Shown here: positions 1 to 9,700 of the stretch, in pieces | How the letters are laid out: every line of letters begins with the position of its first letter | How positions within the stretch are numbered: position 1 is the first letter of the stretch | NCBI RefSeq assembly: GCF_051622035.1 | Contig: NC_135365.1 | Coordinates: forward strand, 22,463,501 to 22,527,500 | DNA: 64,000 bases | Reading direction: 5' to 3' | From: Arctopsyche grandis | Taxonomy: Eukaryota; Arthropoda; Insecta; Trichoptera; Hydropsychidae | Position numbers and translations under genes: made by a program | The notes under the pieces: model-generated | Database searches by the model: none | Told to the model about the DNA's origin: nothing | The model's input: only the letters and a program-made list of their open reading frames with translations

Positions 1-232
1 TTTCTATGATAAAAATACTGATACATGCAGCCAGTTCGCTTATGGTGGTTGTCAAGGAAATGGCAATAGGTATGCAAATAACTTTATTATTTTAATTTTT
101 ATATTTTTAGATTACTGAGCATTTAATTTAAATATTGTTTATTATAGATTCAATAGCAGAGACGAGTGTGAACAGAGGTGTAAGAGGGGACCACCCGAAA
201 CAGATCAGAATGCCATCCCTGTTGTGACCGAG
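1..232 (+). CDS. Ppn: Papilin exons: end of a Kunitz domain
   Basis: Exons 1-69 and 148-232 are joined across a 78-bp intron that splits an Arg codon. They encode the second half of a Kunitz (BPTI-type) domain: a F-x-Y-G-G-C core followed by E-C-E-x-R-C with the last two cysteines. A 20-residue acidic and proline-containing linker follows. The first half, with the reactive-site loop, is left of the window, so inhibitory specificity cannot be judged. Position 1 is the last base of a codon. Confidence 0.9.
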
Positions 233-3200
233 GTAACATCAAAAACTCTAAACCACTCAGAAACTAATCAAAACATGATCACATTTGTTATTTTATTATA
301 ATATTATTTTCGAATTTCAGTATCCAGATTATGAAACTTTGCCAAGTTTATGCTATACTCCAGTAGAACAGGGTAATTGTAGGGAGAGTATTCCTGCTTG
401 GTTCTACGATTACAACAGCGGAGCCTGTTCACCTTTCTTGTATTCTGGATGTAGTGGAAATGAGAACCGTTTCTTATCTGAAGAACAATGCGAGCGACAA
501 TGTGGACAATTCCGAGGAATAGGTAATGTGATTATTAAATGTGTAGTTTGTATTAAAGACGAGTTTATGAAATTATTTACATAATTGTCATTTTTCTATA
601 GATGTTTGCCGGTACGATCGTGATCCTGGTGACTGTTCGGAATCACATGTTAAAGTATTCTTTGAAGGATCGCGTCGACAATGTATTGAATATACTTATG
701 GTGGATGCGGTGGAGGACCAAACAGATTTTCTAGTGTTGCCGAGTGCCGTTCTGTATGTTTACAGCATCAAGAGCCTCCACCGGATAATGGAACTGAAAC
801 TGAGCAAGGTATTCATATACTGCATCATATATAGGGATATATTTCAGATCAAATTTTTACTCGGAATGCTATATTGTATTATATTTTACAACTAGGGGGT
901 ACTCAAGAGCATATTGTGGACATTGAATGATATATAACATATAAAGTTCGATTATATTTTTAATAATCTAAATTGATATTGGATTTATTATATGTAATAA
1001 GTCCACAATTTACTTATGTGACCATCATTAGCTCTCCTGTGGATTAACATAAATTTTTTCATCGACGATGAAGAGTTCAATGAATATAAGTTTGGTCAAA
1101 TTAAAATTTGTTGATCCACATGAGGGTTTCGCATGTAAAATTTTTGGGCTATCAAATCAAATAATGCTTAATTTGAATGGGGAATTCAACCGATAAAGAA
1201 AATGATTATCAATATAATATTGAGCAATTATTTTTCTTTGTGATATGTATCAAATTTACTCGGTATATGACAGATTAATGAGATATTTTACAAATTTAGC
1301 CATATGTCGTCAACCTGTGCAGACGGGAAATTGCTCCGGTCAGTATTACAGACGTTGGTACTTCAGTAGCGACCAGCAAAGTTGTGTCGCTTTCATTTAC
1401 ACCGGATGCGGTGGAAATAACAACAACTTTAGATCGTACGATTCGTGCCTGCAGACTTGCGCCCACGAGAGTAAGTATGAAGATCTGAAGACTTCAAATT
1501 TAGAAGGCACCACGGCACGTCTACCTTCGATGTTGTATCATAACAATGTACAGCAGGGCTCCTGAGAATCCAATTGGTGTATTAAAACTCATGATGATGA
1601 TGATGATGATGATGTGATGATTTATTTGCTCGTATTTGATTTGTTTGTATGCATTTGAATATAATGGGGCCACTATTGGATTAGTACAATTATGAATAAT
1701 TTAATACGTAGTATAAACATAACCTAACCTTGGATTAGCTGATACGCAGTCAAACCAATCACATCGCATTGATAATAAATACTATTTAGTTAAAACAACA
1801 GTAATAAATAGCATGCTAGAATGTAATAATTCATCGTAATTTAAGATTTGACTGCAATTATGATAATTCAATAGCTATTATATGTATTTGATTTCAACTG
1901 TATGTATGTTGTTATTTAATGTTATTTTATTTTAGGTGTCACGATGAATTTATAAAAAAAAATCTCTTTAAATATATATATAGGTATTGCAAACATAACT
2001 TAATAAAATTATATTTAGAAAAACAAACCAAATGCATGTTTATAATGATATGATAAATTGAAATTAATGGTCTTGTGATATGAATGGCTTTGGAGCTCTG
2101 GTATTTAAGCACATACATACATAGCACAATGCACTAGCTTATCAAACACGACAATTTAATGCACAATTTTGCACCAATTTTTACACGCTTTGCTTATTTT
2201 TAAGAGAACATTACACATGTGAAATTCGAAATGTGATTTATATCAAATACCTATGGGTTCGGTAGAGTATTTGTTAATTTGATATATTTTCGCAGTTTCT
2301 AACGAAATCGACGTGGATGAACGCATCGACAAGGAAGAACCGGAGAGGGTCCAACAGCCAGATCCTTGTCTCAGATACAAACAGGAGTGTGAAACGGTCC
2401 GTTGTCAGTACGGAGAGCGCCGGTCTGTTCAATCCGATGGCTGTGAAAGGTGTGGCTGCAACAATCCGTGTGAAGATTTCCCTTGTGATCATAATTCTGC
2501 GTGTGCTGTCGACGTTTACTCTGATCCAGAGACCCGCGAGACCAAATTCAAACCCGTGTGCCGATTAAGTTAGTATAAATATGATTTAAATAAAGTGTAG
2601 GTCAACTAAACAGTGTCGGTCCTTCATAAAGCTTATTATAAATAAATGTTTTCATTGTGAAATTCAGTAAACAAACTAGGCGAATGTCCGGATGTTCAAG
2701 AAGACGATATTAATTCAATTGAAAGTGGTGCTCGTTGTGGACGAGAATGTTACACGGACGCCGATTGTTCAGGCGATAGCAAATGTTGCCGTATTGGATG
2801 CAACCACAATTGTCTGCCACCTTCATTCCAGGATCCTTACACATCAGCTCCAGCATACACCGTGCAGGCGACTGGAGGTAGTGTGAATTTATTTATTTGT
2901 TTTTAATTTATAGGAAGGTCTAACAGGTAACCTCAATGCCAGAAACATTATACATTTGATACAAGTATTATACAAAGTAAATACATATCAATTAACATCC
3001 TTAGAGACATCTATGGTCAAATTTGTAAATTTGCAGCATTTTATACAATTCTGAAAACTCGAGATTTGCGAGAAAATGGGTAAGGTTGCCAATTTATTGG
3101 AACCGTTTCAATGAAAATCAGATAAATTGACAAATTTTCATAGAAAACGATCGACCTGGAGTCACAAATCCAAGGTCTGGTCAGTAGAAACCAGTGGGAT

Positions 3201-6200
3201 TTGAACTCGTGACCACTCTGTTCAAAGCATTATATACTAACCACTAGTCTATTCTGCTATTTTATTTCAAAGAAAACGAACACTCGCCTTTACAGATCGT
3301 TCCAAAACGGGGAGTGTACTTAAACAGACACAATACATCAATTAATACACATAAGCATTTTATACAATGCGAATAAAACATCATCCATAGTGACATCTAT
3401 GTAGAAATTTTTACAGTATTTTATTATAGAAATTGGCGAACCTCAAAATGCTGACATCTATGGTCAAATTTGTAAATTTGCTGCATTTTATACAATTCAG
3501 TGAAATTCGAGATTGTTTACAACTCGAGATTTGCGAGAAAATGGGTAAGGTTGCCAATTTGTTGGAACCGTTTCAATGAAAATCAGATAAATTGACAAAG
3601 TCTTGTAGAAAACGATCGACCTGGAGTCACAAATCCAAGGTCTGGTCAGCAGAAACCAGTGGGATTTGAATCCGTGATCACAAAGCATTATATGCTAACC
3701 AATAGTATATTCTGCTAGATTGTTTTTAGGTATCTAATTGTCATTGTGGTTCACGTGTCAATGTAATTTCAGCAATAGCGCCTACGTTTGAAGAAGAGGC
3801 AGAACCAAGAGTTGAAGCAGAAGAAGGAAACGTGGCGACCCTCAGGTGTGCAGTGTTTGGATATCCGCCACCTACTATATCTTGGTTGAAGGATTCTGTT
3901 ATTGTGAGTTATTTTTATTGTTTATTGTATTGCATGTTGTTTAAATTCAATTCATTGTTGTTTTTTGATATTGTAGATTGATGGAACGAGAGGAAGGCAT
4001 CGAATTATGACAGATGGTACACTGCAAATCATATCTGTTTATAGAAATGATTCTGGAGTTTATGTATGCGTTGCCGATAACGGTGTTGGAACACCAATTA
4101 CCAAAAATTACAATCTGCAAGTTAAAGGTAATATTAAATTGTTTTTTTTTTTTTTATTATTCTGTGGCATGTTGGGAACTAACTATTTCAATTTATCAAG
4201 GTTTTGGATCTTATATGGTGGCTTTAAGCTTAAATTTCTTGAAATTTTTGTCTTATTCTTGGTAGTTGAGATAAAAATATGAAAAACTTTACATTTGTAC
4301 TCACTTTTGTTTATCAATGCACTATGGAATTAAAAACACATCAGCTCTTTGTCTCATAGCAATACAAGCTATTGAAAGTAAACGCCATAAGTATCATTCC
4401 AATGTGACAATACTTTCAAAGTCACTTCTCATGAATCTCGAATTTTTTATTATTATTTTGAGTGGCTTGAAATTTAGGCTGTGTAAATCAAATAGCAAAT
4501 TTGGATTGGATTTAAACAGAGAAAAATCTTATGCATTTCTATGGTGTATTGGTAAATGAAATGAAGTATTTTACTAAATGGCTTTATATTCTTTCCATCC
4601 TAATTATAATTCAATATTAAAGTTAAATATTCTAAAAGACAGTTGAAAATTGAGTTAGATACAAATTATACTACGCATTTCAAATCAAAATTGATTATAT
4701 TCGCATTTCTAACCAAATCTTATCATTATTAATCGCAAATAAAACTTCTACATCATGCCTTTATTGTTTTGCTGGGATTTAATATCGTTTGAAATGCTGA
4801 TACATTATTTTTTGCTTTATTTAAATGGATAATATTTTTAAAGAATTGCTTATCAGTGATGGTAATAATATAATTTATATCTTGTTGTGCATTGTGGTTT
4901 CTATGTCTTGTATTAACTTGAGCATGTGCACGTTTTCTCCTTTTCTGCATTGGTGTCGGTGGCTAGATCCGGAAAATCATCCAGCAAACATAGTGGAGTT
5001 GAACAGTCCGGTGGTCGGAACTCTCGGAACGCCAATGGTCTTGAGATGTTTGGCTTATGGTTGGCCTGCACCGAGAGTTCAGTGGTGGCACGGAGAGAAC
5101 ATGTTGCCTATAGACAGTCAACAATACGAAATGCGAAGGGACTATTCCCTGTTGATCAGATCGCTACAGATATCAAATCTCGGCGAGTACATCTGTCAAG
5201 CGTATAACGGATATGGTGCGCCCGGATCTTGGTCTGTGGTCGTGCAGGCCGTAAGGCCGGTTAACGTGCCCGAGGCCGACGAAGCTCTATACGGCAAATA
5301 CTTATTAGCCTCTCGTCCTGGTCCCGTGGTGGTGACACCGAGACCGTACAGACCACCACCAAAGATCGAAGAGCCGGTATATCAACCTCCGGAATATAAC
5401 GGTTTGTGCTTTTGTGATTTTTCTATAATACAATTTAAAAAGGTTTATATGACGACTGTTTTAAGTTGTTCTATACAACTTGTATTAACAATTTCTATGC
5501 ATTTTGGGCTTTGCTTGGTGTGGACTTTATTATCTAACAAATTTATTGTATATGTATGTATTTATAGTTGGACTAAAACAAATCAACTTGCAGATATTAA
5601 TTTAAATTTGAAATGTGGATCCAATACAGCTACATAGCTACCTTGACATCTAATATATAATTTTGAAAGAGACTTTGTATGTATGTTTGTTTGTTTGGTT
5701 CGTAAAATCCGTGACGTTTAATTTAATATAAAAACAAATGAATATTCAAATAAATTTAATAAAATGTTTACTATTAGATTGGCCATGTTGAAGTGGTTTA
5801 TATTACAAATACCGAGCGAAGCCGGGTAAAAACACTAGTATTATATAAAGACATTGTTATCCTAACTTGCAAACTGTCAATTCATTTATGTAGTTTTCAA
5901 ATTCACCTGTATGTGAAACGTTTAAAACGTTTTCTTAAAATATAAAAAGTGATTAAATCCATACGAGATTTACTTCTACATGTGTATTTTATGTACTTGA
6001 AAGATGCTGTTATATCTCGATATTATAGTGATTTGTTTTGGTCAACTTTGTATTTCGCATAATTTTACTTAGTTAATAAGATGTTTTGTTTGTACAGCTC
6101 CTGTAAAAGTAAATTTGACAACTGATCAAGAGTCGTGGTTAGTGGGATCTGAACTATCTCTCAGTTGTTCTGTTTCCGGATACCCAGAGCCAGTTGTTGT

Positions 6201-6778
6201 ATGGTATAAAGATAGTGAGCCATTGGGAGAAGATGGTAGGGTACGCATATCAGGTATGTAAAGTTTCTTCTTAGACAATTGTTTAAAATAAACTCTGATC
6301 TTTTTCTATAATTGTTATTTACTGAAATTTCAGAAAGCAACCGCTTAACGATAAACGATCTGAAAGCAAGCGATTCCGGAGAATATCAATGTGAAGCGCG
6401 CAACAGCTTCAGTTACGCTTCCGGCTCCATAACGATACAAGTGGACACAGCAGGTAACTTATTCATTGCAAGGGAATCAGTTCTAGAATGATATGTGAAC
6501 GAAATTAATAAAAAATATGTATTTTTATATTCAAGGAGTGTACATTCATCCGAATTGTACAGATAATCCATTCTTCGCCAAATGTCCGTTGATCGTGCAA
6601 GCTCGTTATTGTAATCACGCCTACTATAGCAAGTGAGTACATTTTTATGATTTTTTTTGTTCTAAGATGTAAGATGTTTAATATAATGTATCTTATTAAT
6701 TTCAGGTTCTGTTGTCGTTCTTGCACTGAAGCAGGGCAGCTCAGTCCATACTCTTTTTCTAATAAAATTCAGAATTAA
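1..6778 (+). CDS. Ppn: Papilin, C-terminal part (14 exons; 5' part outside window)
   Basis: Papilin is a secreted glycoprotein of basement membranes and extracellular matrix, related to ADAMTS-like proteins. The exons I read are 1-69, 148-232, 321-522, 602-808, 1300-1470, 2296-2568, 2680-2877, 3773-3903, 3977-4127, 4967-5401, 6098-6253, 6334-6453, 6536-6632 and 6706-6778. All introns are GT-AG and the reading frame stays open across all junctions. Most domain borders are phase-1 introns, as expected for shuffled extracellular modules. The order is Kunitz (end only), three whole Kunitz domains, a Cys-rich antistasin-like segment, WAP, three Ig domains and PLAC, which is diagnostic of insect papilin. 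The signal peptide, thrombospondin repeats and lacunin cassette expected upstream are not in the window. The gene converges on the ZC2HC1-type gene. Exon borders come from splice consensus and frame only. Confidence 0.95.
321..522 (+). CDS. Ppn: Papilin exon: complete Kunitz domain
   Basis: One exon encodes a whole Kunitz domain with all six cysteines (LCY, GNC, GAC, SGC, EQC, RQC) and the conserved aromatic before the fourth cysteine (FLYSGC). At the usual P1 position after the second cysteine is Arg (G-N-C-R-E-S), which is compatible with inhibition of a trypsin-like protease. That role is inferred from the family. The acceptor is TTTCAG before 321 and the donor is GTAATG at 523. Confidence 0.92.
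602..808 (+). CDS. Ppn: Papilin exon: complete Kunitz domain
   Basis: The third Kunitz module, again in a single exon, has six cysteines (DVC, GDC, RQC, GGC, AEC, SVC) and a glycine-rich GGCGGGPNRF loop. After the second cysteine the residue is Ser, not a basic residue, so it may not inhibit trypsin-like proteases. The exon ends in a Pro-rich, acidic tail (QEPPPDNGTETEQ) linking to the next module. Confidence 0.92.
1300..1470 (+). CDS. Ppn: Papilin exon: complete Kunitz domain
   Basis: The fourth Kunitz module has six cysteines (IC, GNC, SC, GC, SC, TC), a typical F-I-Y-T-G-C-G-G-N core and an Asn run (NNNN). Ser follows the second cysteine. The acceptor used is the TTTAG just before 1300 and the donor is GTAAGT at 1471. 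An ATG-started frame at 1245 extends into the upstream intron and is not expected in the protein. Confidence 0.92.
2296..2568 (+). CDS. Ppn: Papilin exon: Cys-rich antistasin-like segment
   Basis: This exon follows a short acidic linker and encodes a cysteine-rich stretch: PC...EC..VRC...GC..CGCNNPC...PC...AC. The first part resembles an antistasin-type repeat. The second part (C-x4-PC-x6-AC-x-V) matches the short Cys module found after the Kunitz array in insect papilins. The acceptor is TTCGCAG before 2296 and the donor is GTTAGT at 2569. The GC content and synonymous codon use are higher than in the flanking introns. Confidence 0.85.
   Translation, partial: FLTKSTWMNASTRKNRRGSNSQILVSDTNRSVKRSVVSTESAGLFNPMAVKGVAATIRVKISLVIIILRVLSTFTLIQRPARPNSNPCAD
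2680..2877 (+). CDS. Ppn: Papilin exon: WAP (four-disulfide core) domain
   Basis: One exon carries the eight-cysteine WAP signature: ECP, ARC, REC, ADC, SKCC, GC and NC. It is followed by a Pro/Ser/Thr tail. WAP modules often inhibit serine proteases or are antimicrobial; in papilin the role is structural or unknown. The TAG acceptor at 2677-2679 is preferred over the CAG 13 bases upstream, because the latter would put a stop in frame. Confidence 0.88.
2885..3258 (-). mobile_element. tRNA-derived SINE, family A (papilin intron)
   Basis: The head is at the right end: an A-box-like start near 3258 and a B box (GTTCAAATCC-like; minus strand) near 3190. The body contains the GTTTGCCAATTTATCTGATTT-type segment shared by all family A copies. 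It ends in a LINE-like tail, with an AAATAAATAAA run at 2885-2905. Confidence 0.75.
3320..3718 (-). mobile_element. tRNA-derived SINE, family A (second copy, same intron)
   Basis: This copy is very similar to the one at 2885-3258, including the block from CGATCGACCTGGAGTCACAA to CCAGTGGGATTTGAA, in the same orientation. An extra internal segment repeats the ACATCTATGGTCAAATTTG motif. Both lie in the intron between the WAP and Ig 1 exons, so they may be a local duplication. Confidence 0.75.
3773..4127 (+). CDS. Ppn: Papilin exons: Ig domain 1
   Basis: Exons 3773-3903 and 3977-4127 meet at a phase-0 intron inside the domain. The first half has the B-strand cysteine (TLRCAVFGYPPP) and the core tryptophan (ISWLKD). 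The second half has the L-x-I-x-x-V-x-x-x-D-S-G-V-Y-V-C signature of an I-set Ig fold. The exon pair ends in phase 1. Confidence 0.92.
4967..5401 (+). CDS. Ppn: Papilin exon: Ig domain 2 plus proline-rich linker
   Basis: A single 435-base exon encodes a complete I-set Ig domain (VLRCLAYGWPAP, VQWWHG, LGEYICQAYNGYG). It continues into about 50 residues rich in Pro, Arg and Tyr (for example VVVTPRPYRPPPKIEEP), a probable extended linker before Ig 3. The acceptor is the TAG at 4964-4966 behind a long pyrimidine tract. The longer ATG frame starting at 4825 reads through the intron and is not used. The donor is GTTTGT at 5402, a weak consensus. Confidence 0.9.
5649..5837 (+). mobile_element. Short non-autonomous Helitron in papilin intron
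   Basis: The insert starts with TC after an A and ends in CTAG before a T, the A|T target rule for Helitrons. About 10 bases before the end lies a GC-rich imperfect hairpin (ACCGAGCGAAGCCGGGT), the usual 3' Helitron landmark. The 5' part contains the GAAAGAGACTTTGTATG and TTTGTTTG motifs I associate with small insect Helitrons. It has no coding capacity. Confidence 0.6.
6098..6453 (+). CDS. Ppn: Papilin exons: Ig domain 3
   Basis: Exons 6098-6253 and 6334-6453 encode the third I-set Ig domain: SLSCSVSGYPEP, VVWYKD, then LTINDLKASDSGEYQC. The intron is phase 1, whereas the one inside Ig 1 is phase 0. Acceptors (TGTACAG, AATTTCAG) and donors (GTATGT, GTAACT) are all clear. Confidence 0.92.
6536..6778 (+). 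CDS. Ppn: Papilin exons: PLAC domain and C-terminus
   Basis: Exons 6536-6632 and 6706-6778 form the PLAC (protease and lacunin) domain with its six-cysteine pattern: NC, KC, RYC, FCC, SC. A short 15-residue tail and TAA stop at 6776-6778 follow. PLAC at the extreme C-terminus is typical of papilin and ADAMTS-like proteins and confirms that this is the true 3' end. The junction splits a Lys codon (AA|G). Confidence 0.93.
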
Positions 6779-8901
6779 ATAAAAAAAATGATAATTTTTT
6801 ATGTAATATTCTTGTTTTTTTTTCTCAATTTGTTTAAAAAAAAAACAGACAATCGATCTATTATTATTATTGTGCTGAAATCATCAAACGAACGAAAATG
6901 GACCAAAAAGGTCATTGTAACGTAACGAATTATATAGCAGGTTAAGTTTCTTTTTTTCTTAAAAGAGTATTTCTAATCACTGCCAATGTACATTGATCTG
7001 TATATTATTAAACAACTTTTTAATAGAATTAAAAATAAATTTAGATATAAATAGTGAAATTCGAAAATTATACATTTGTAGACAAAGAATGCATAATAAA
7101 TGGATTATTATTTTGTTTCGATTATTTTCCTTTACTTACTATTGTTTAAATTGCAGTTGTTACTTCAATAGGTGCAAAAAAAATAAGAAAACTAAATATT
7201 TCGACATATATGAAATAACATTTTATTATTTATAGTATTTATATTTAATTTTATTTAATGTTTACATATACCACATAGTCAGTTCTTATGTTTAAGTAGT
7301 TATTAATTGTACGTGAACAAATGTTAGTTGGTCACGTGTGCATGTATGAAATTAGGTGTTTATAAATTACGATAGAAGCTTAGAAGCTTAAAGCTTTTTC
7401 TGTTAGACATAATTAATGTGTGAATGTTATTATTATATTTTATTATGATTTTGTTCATTATCCAAATAAGCTTTAGTACTAATTCTTACTGTAGTTGTAT
7501 CTTAACGAAATCAAAGTATTTTTATACATTAATATTTTTATATGATAACGAAGAGCATATAAATAGGGGATAGAGATTTTTATACCAAGTTTAAACGGGA
7601 CAGTACGCACAAATAAATGTTTAGTAAGAATTTGGCCGAATTACTTAAAAATTAAATTTTCGCATATGTAAATATTCTGTTCAATATTAAATATATGCTA
7701 AAATAATTTGAATCGATGAAACAATTGATTTTTTTTACTACGTTTATATGACAGTTTAAAATGTGAGATAGCAAAAAACATGACGGTCCTTTTAAGAATT
7801 AAATTTATTTGTTTTTATTTTGTACACATATTATATTAATATATATTTATGTCTGATCGTATGATTCAATTATTTAGAATGATGTGTGGATGGATCCTGT
7901 TACTTTTAATATTTCTTATGATTATGTGTGTGAAGAATTAAAAAAAAGTTGCATTTACTATTGTTAAAAAGTAAAAGGACGAGTTTGAATTAAATAAATG
8001 CTATAAATATTTTATCATTAATAACAGATGAGTGTTATTGTTTTTGCAATATAAAAAAATGTATATAATAAGGAAAATAAAGTAATGTGATGTAATTATG
8101 AATGTAGTTATTTTTATTTCATACTCTACTGCACATGTTTCTGAAAATTTCAATAGTCATAAACATTATAGACCAGGAAATGAATAAAAAAAAACAATTC
8201 TATGTAAATGTAATTTATTAATTTTTCATATACATTAAGTGTTAAAAAGGAACAAACCAAATAATCATATATTTTACATACATATGTATGCATCGTTGAT
8301 TGTTGGATACTATAATTATCACAGTTTTTCGTCATTCCCAGTAATTTAGGTATATTTTAATTTCTTTATTCAATATTTCAGACCTGCCGCCATATAAATA
8401 AAATATATTTCCATTTCCATCTGTGTATAAAAATATTATTTCAGATATTTAAGGCGCATTACGGTTAAGAAAAAAATATTTATATTGCATCAAGCCTCAC
8501 GTTGGTACAGATTAGGTTAAAACTATTTTAATATTAATTTTAGTTAATATAGCACATAATTTAACAAAATACAACTGCTCCGTTGAAGGAATCCAATGGT
8601 ACTTTGCCATTAGGAAAATTCCACCGAATTATTAATTGAAAAGCAAATTATGTTATAACGATATAAAAATCCTTATACTGATTTAATGCACATAAAAAGT
8701 CTGTCCGTTAAAATTCAATAATTTATCAAAAGTACAAAAAACAGGAATGTTAGATACCTCGCCACTCAACCAGAGCGCGTCAGAAATTTTAATTTTTTCT
8801 TTTTTTTGATACCTCTCGGATTTGTTGATGATCATCTTACACCATCAGTCATACAGCTCAAAAATTGATAATAATATAGAAAAAAAGACAATATAAACAA
8901 C
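6779..8901. other. Convergent intergenic region and 3' UTRs
   Basis: This is AT-rich DNA between the two convergent stop codons. For papilin, an AATAAA overlaps the end of the coding exon region at 6778-6783. Others are at 7612-7617 and 8076-8081, the last followed by GT/T-rich sequence, so the 3' UTR may be short or about 1.3 kb. For the minus-strand gene, TTTATT (AATAAA on its strand) occurs near 8213 and 8364. The two transcripts' ends could overlap or nearly meet. No repeats of known type were recognised. Confidence 0.5.
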
Positions 8902-9700
8902 TTATCGCTTTTTAGCGACGGGTTTCGGTTTGTTGAATTGGAAGTTGGCACATTTGGGAATGTGCCGTTCGGCAACTGACGCGTTAAATCTTCTACTACA
9001 ATGAGGACAAGAGACATAATCCGAAGTATCTGACGGAGGAGGTGGCGGCAGATCCGACAACTTTCCTGTAATATTATCAACCGACATATAAACCCTGACA
9101 TACATACATATAATCAATACTACATATATTTTAAAGAAACGAGCATCAAACCTCCTTTGCTAACGTATGCCTGCACTTGTTTTGCAGCACGGATGGCAGC
9201 TATGAACTCCTCATGCTTCTTACGCCAATTGCCCTGCTTCAACGGTGCCGGAGCAGGTGCCTGCTTGGCGGGCTGAGTTCGTCCCGGTTTTTTCGCATGT
9301 CTCACATAAGATTCAACATCCGTGCCCTGGATTTAAATATTAGCATTAACATACTGTACGATTTGCAAGGAAATATGTATTATATATAATGTCGACAGCT
9401 CTTACTGACCGCAACTCGGTGCCTGAGGGCGTCATAAACCTTCCTCTTCTTGGTGGCCGTTTTGGAGCATATCTCTTCGTGTTTTTTTAATCTATCTGGT
9501 GCAAAACAACGTTGACATATCTTGCAAGCGTTTTCCGAATCTGTTCTGGACGAAGCTGGAGGAGGCTATTATCAATAACAATTATAATAATATTAGATAC
9601 AATAAACATCATATTATATATGTATTTGAATATAAAAAAAATAGCGTTGACATACCCTAGGTTTGCTTGTCATTGCAGCTGACGGAGTTTTTACTGGAGA
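8902..9700 (-). CDS. ZC2HC1C: ZC2HC1C-like exons 5-8: two C2HC fingers and C-terminus
   Basis: Exon 5 (9700-9656, 15 codons) continues the linker. Exon 6 (9565-9410) holds finger 1, CKICQRCFAPDRLKKHEEIC, followed by a basic TKKRKVYD stretch that could be a nuclear-localisation-like patch. Exon 7 (9326-9152) holds the NWRKKHEEF block. Exon 8 (9065-8902) holds PPPPPSDTSDY and finger 2, CPHCSRRFNASVAERHIPKC, then a basic tail ending KKR. Only 15 residues follow finger 2, a shorter tail than in the vertebrate A and B paralogues. Confidence 0.92.

Noticed and set aside
4825..4966. Upstream extension of the Ig 2 frame with its own ATG and hydrophobic stretch
   Set aside because: It precedes a pyrimidine tract and TAG acceptor in the right phase; the extension is intron, not a signal peptide.
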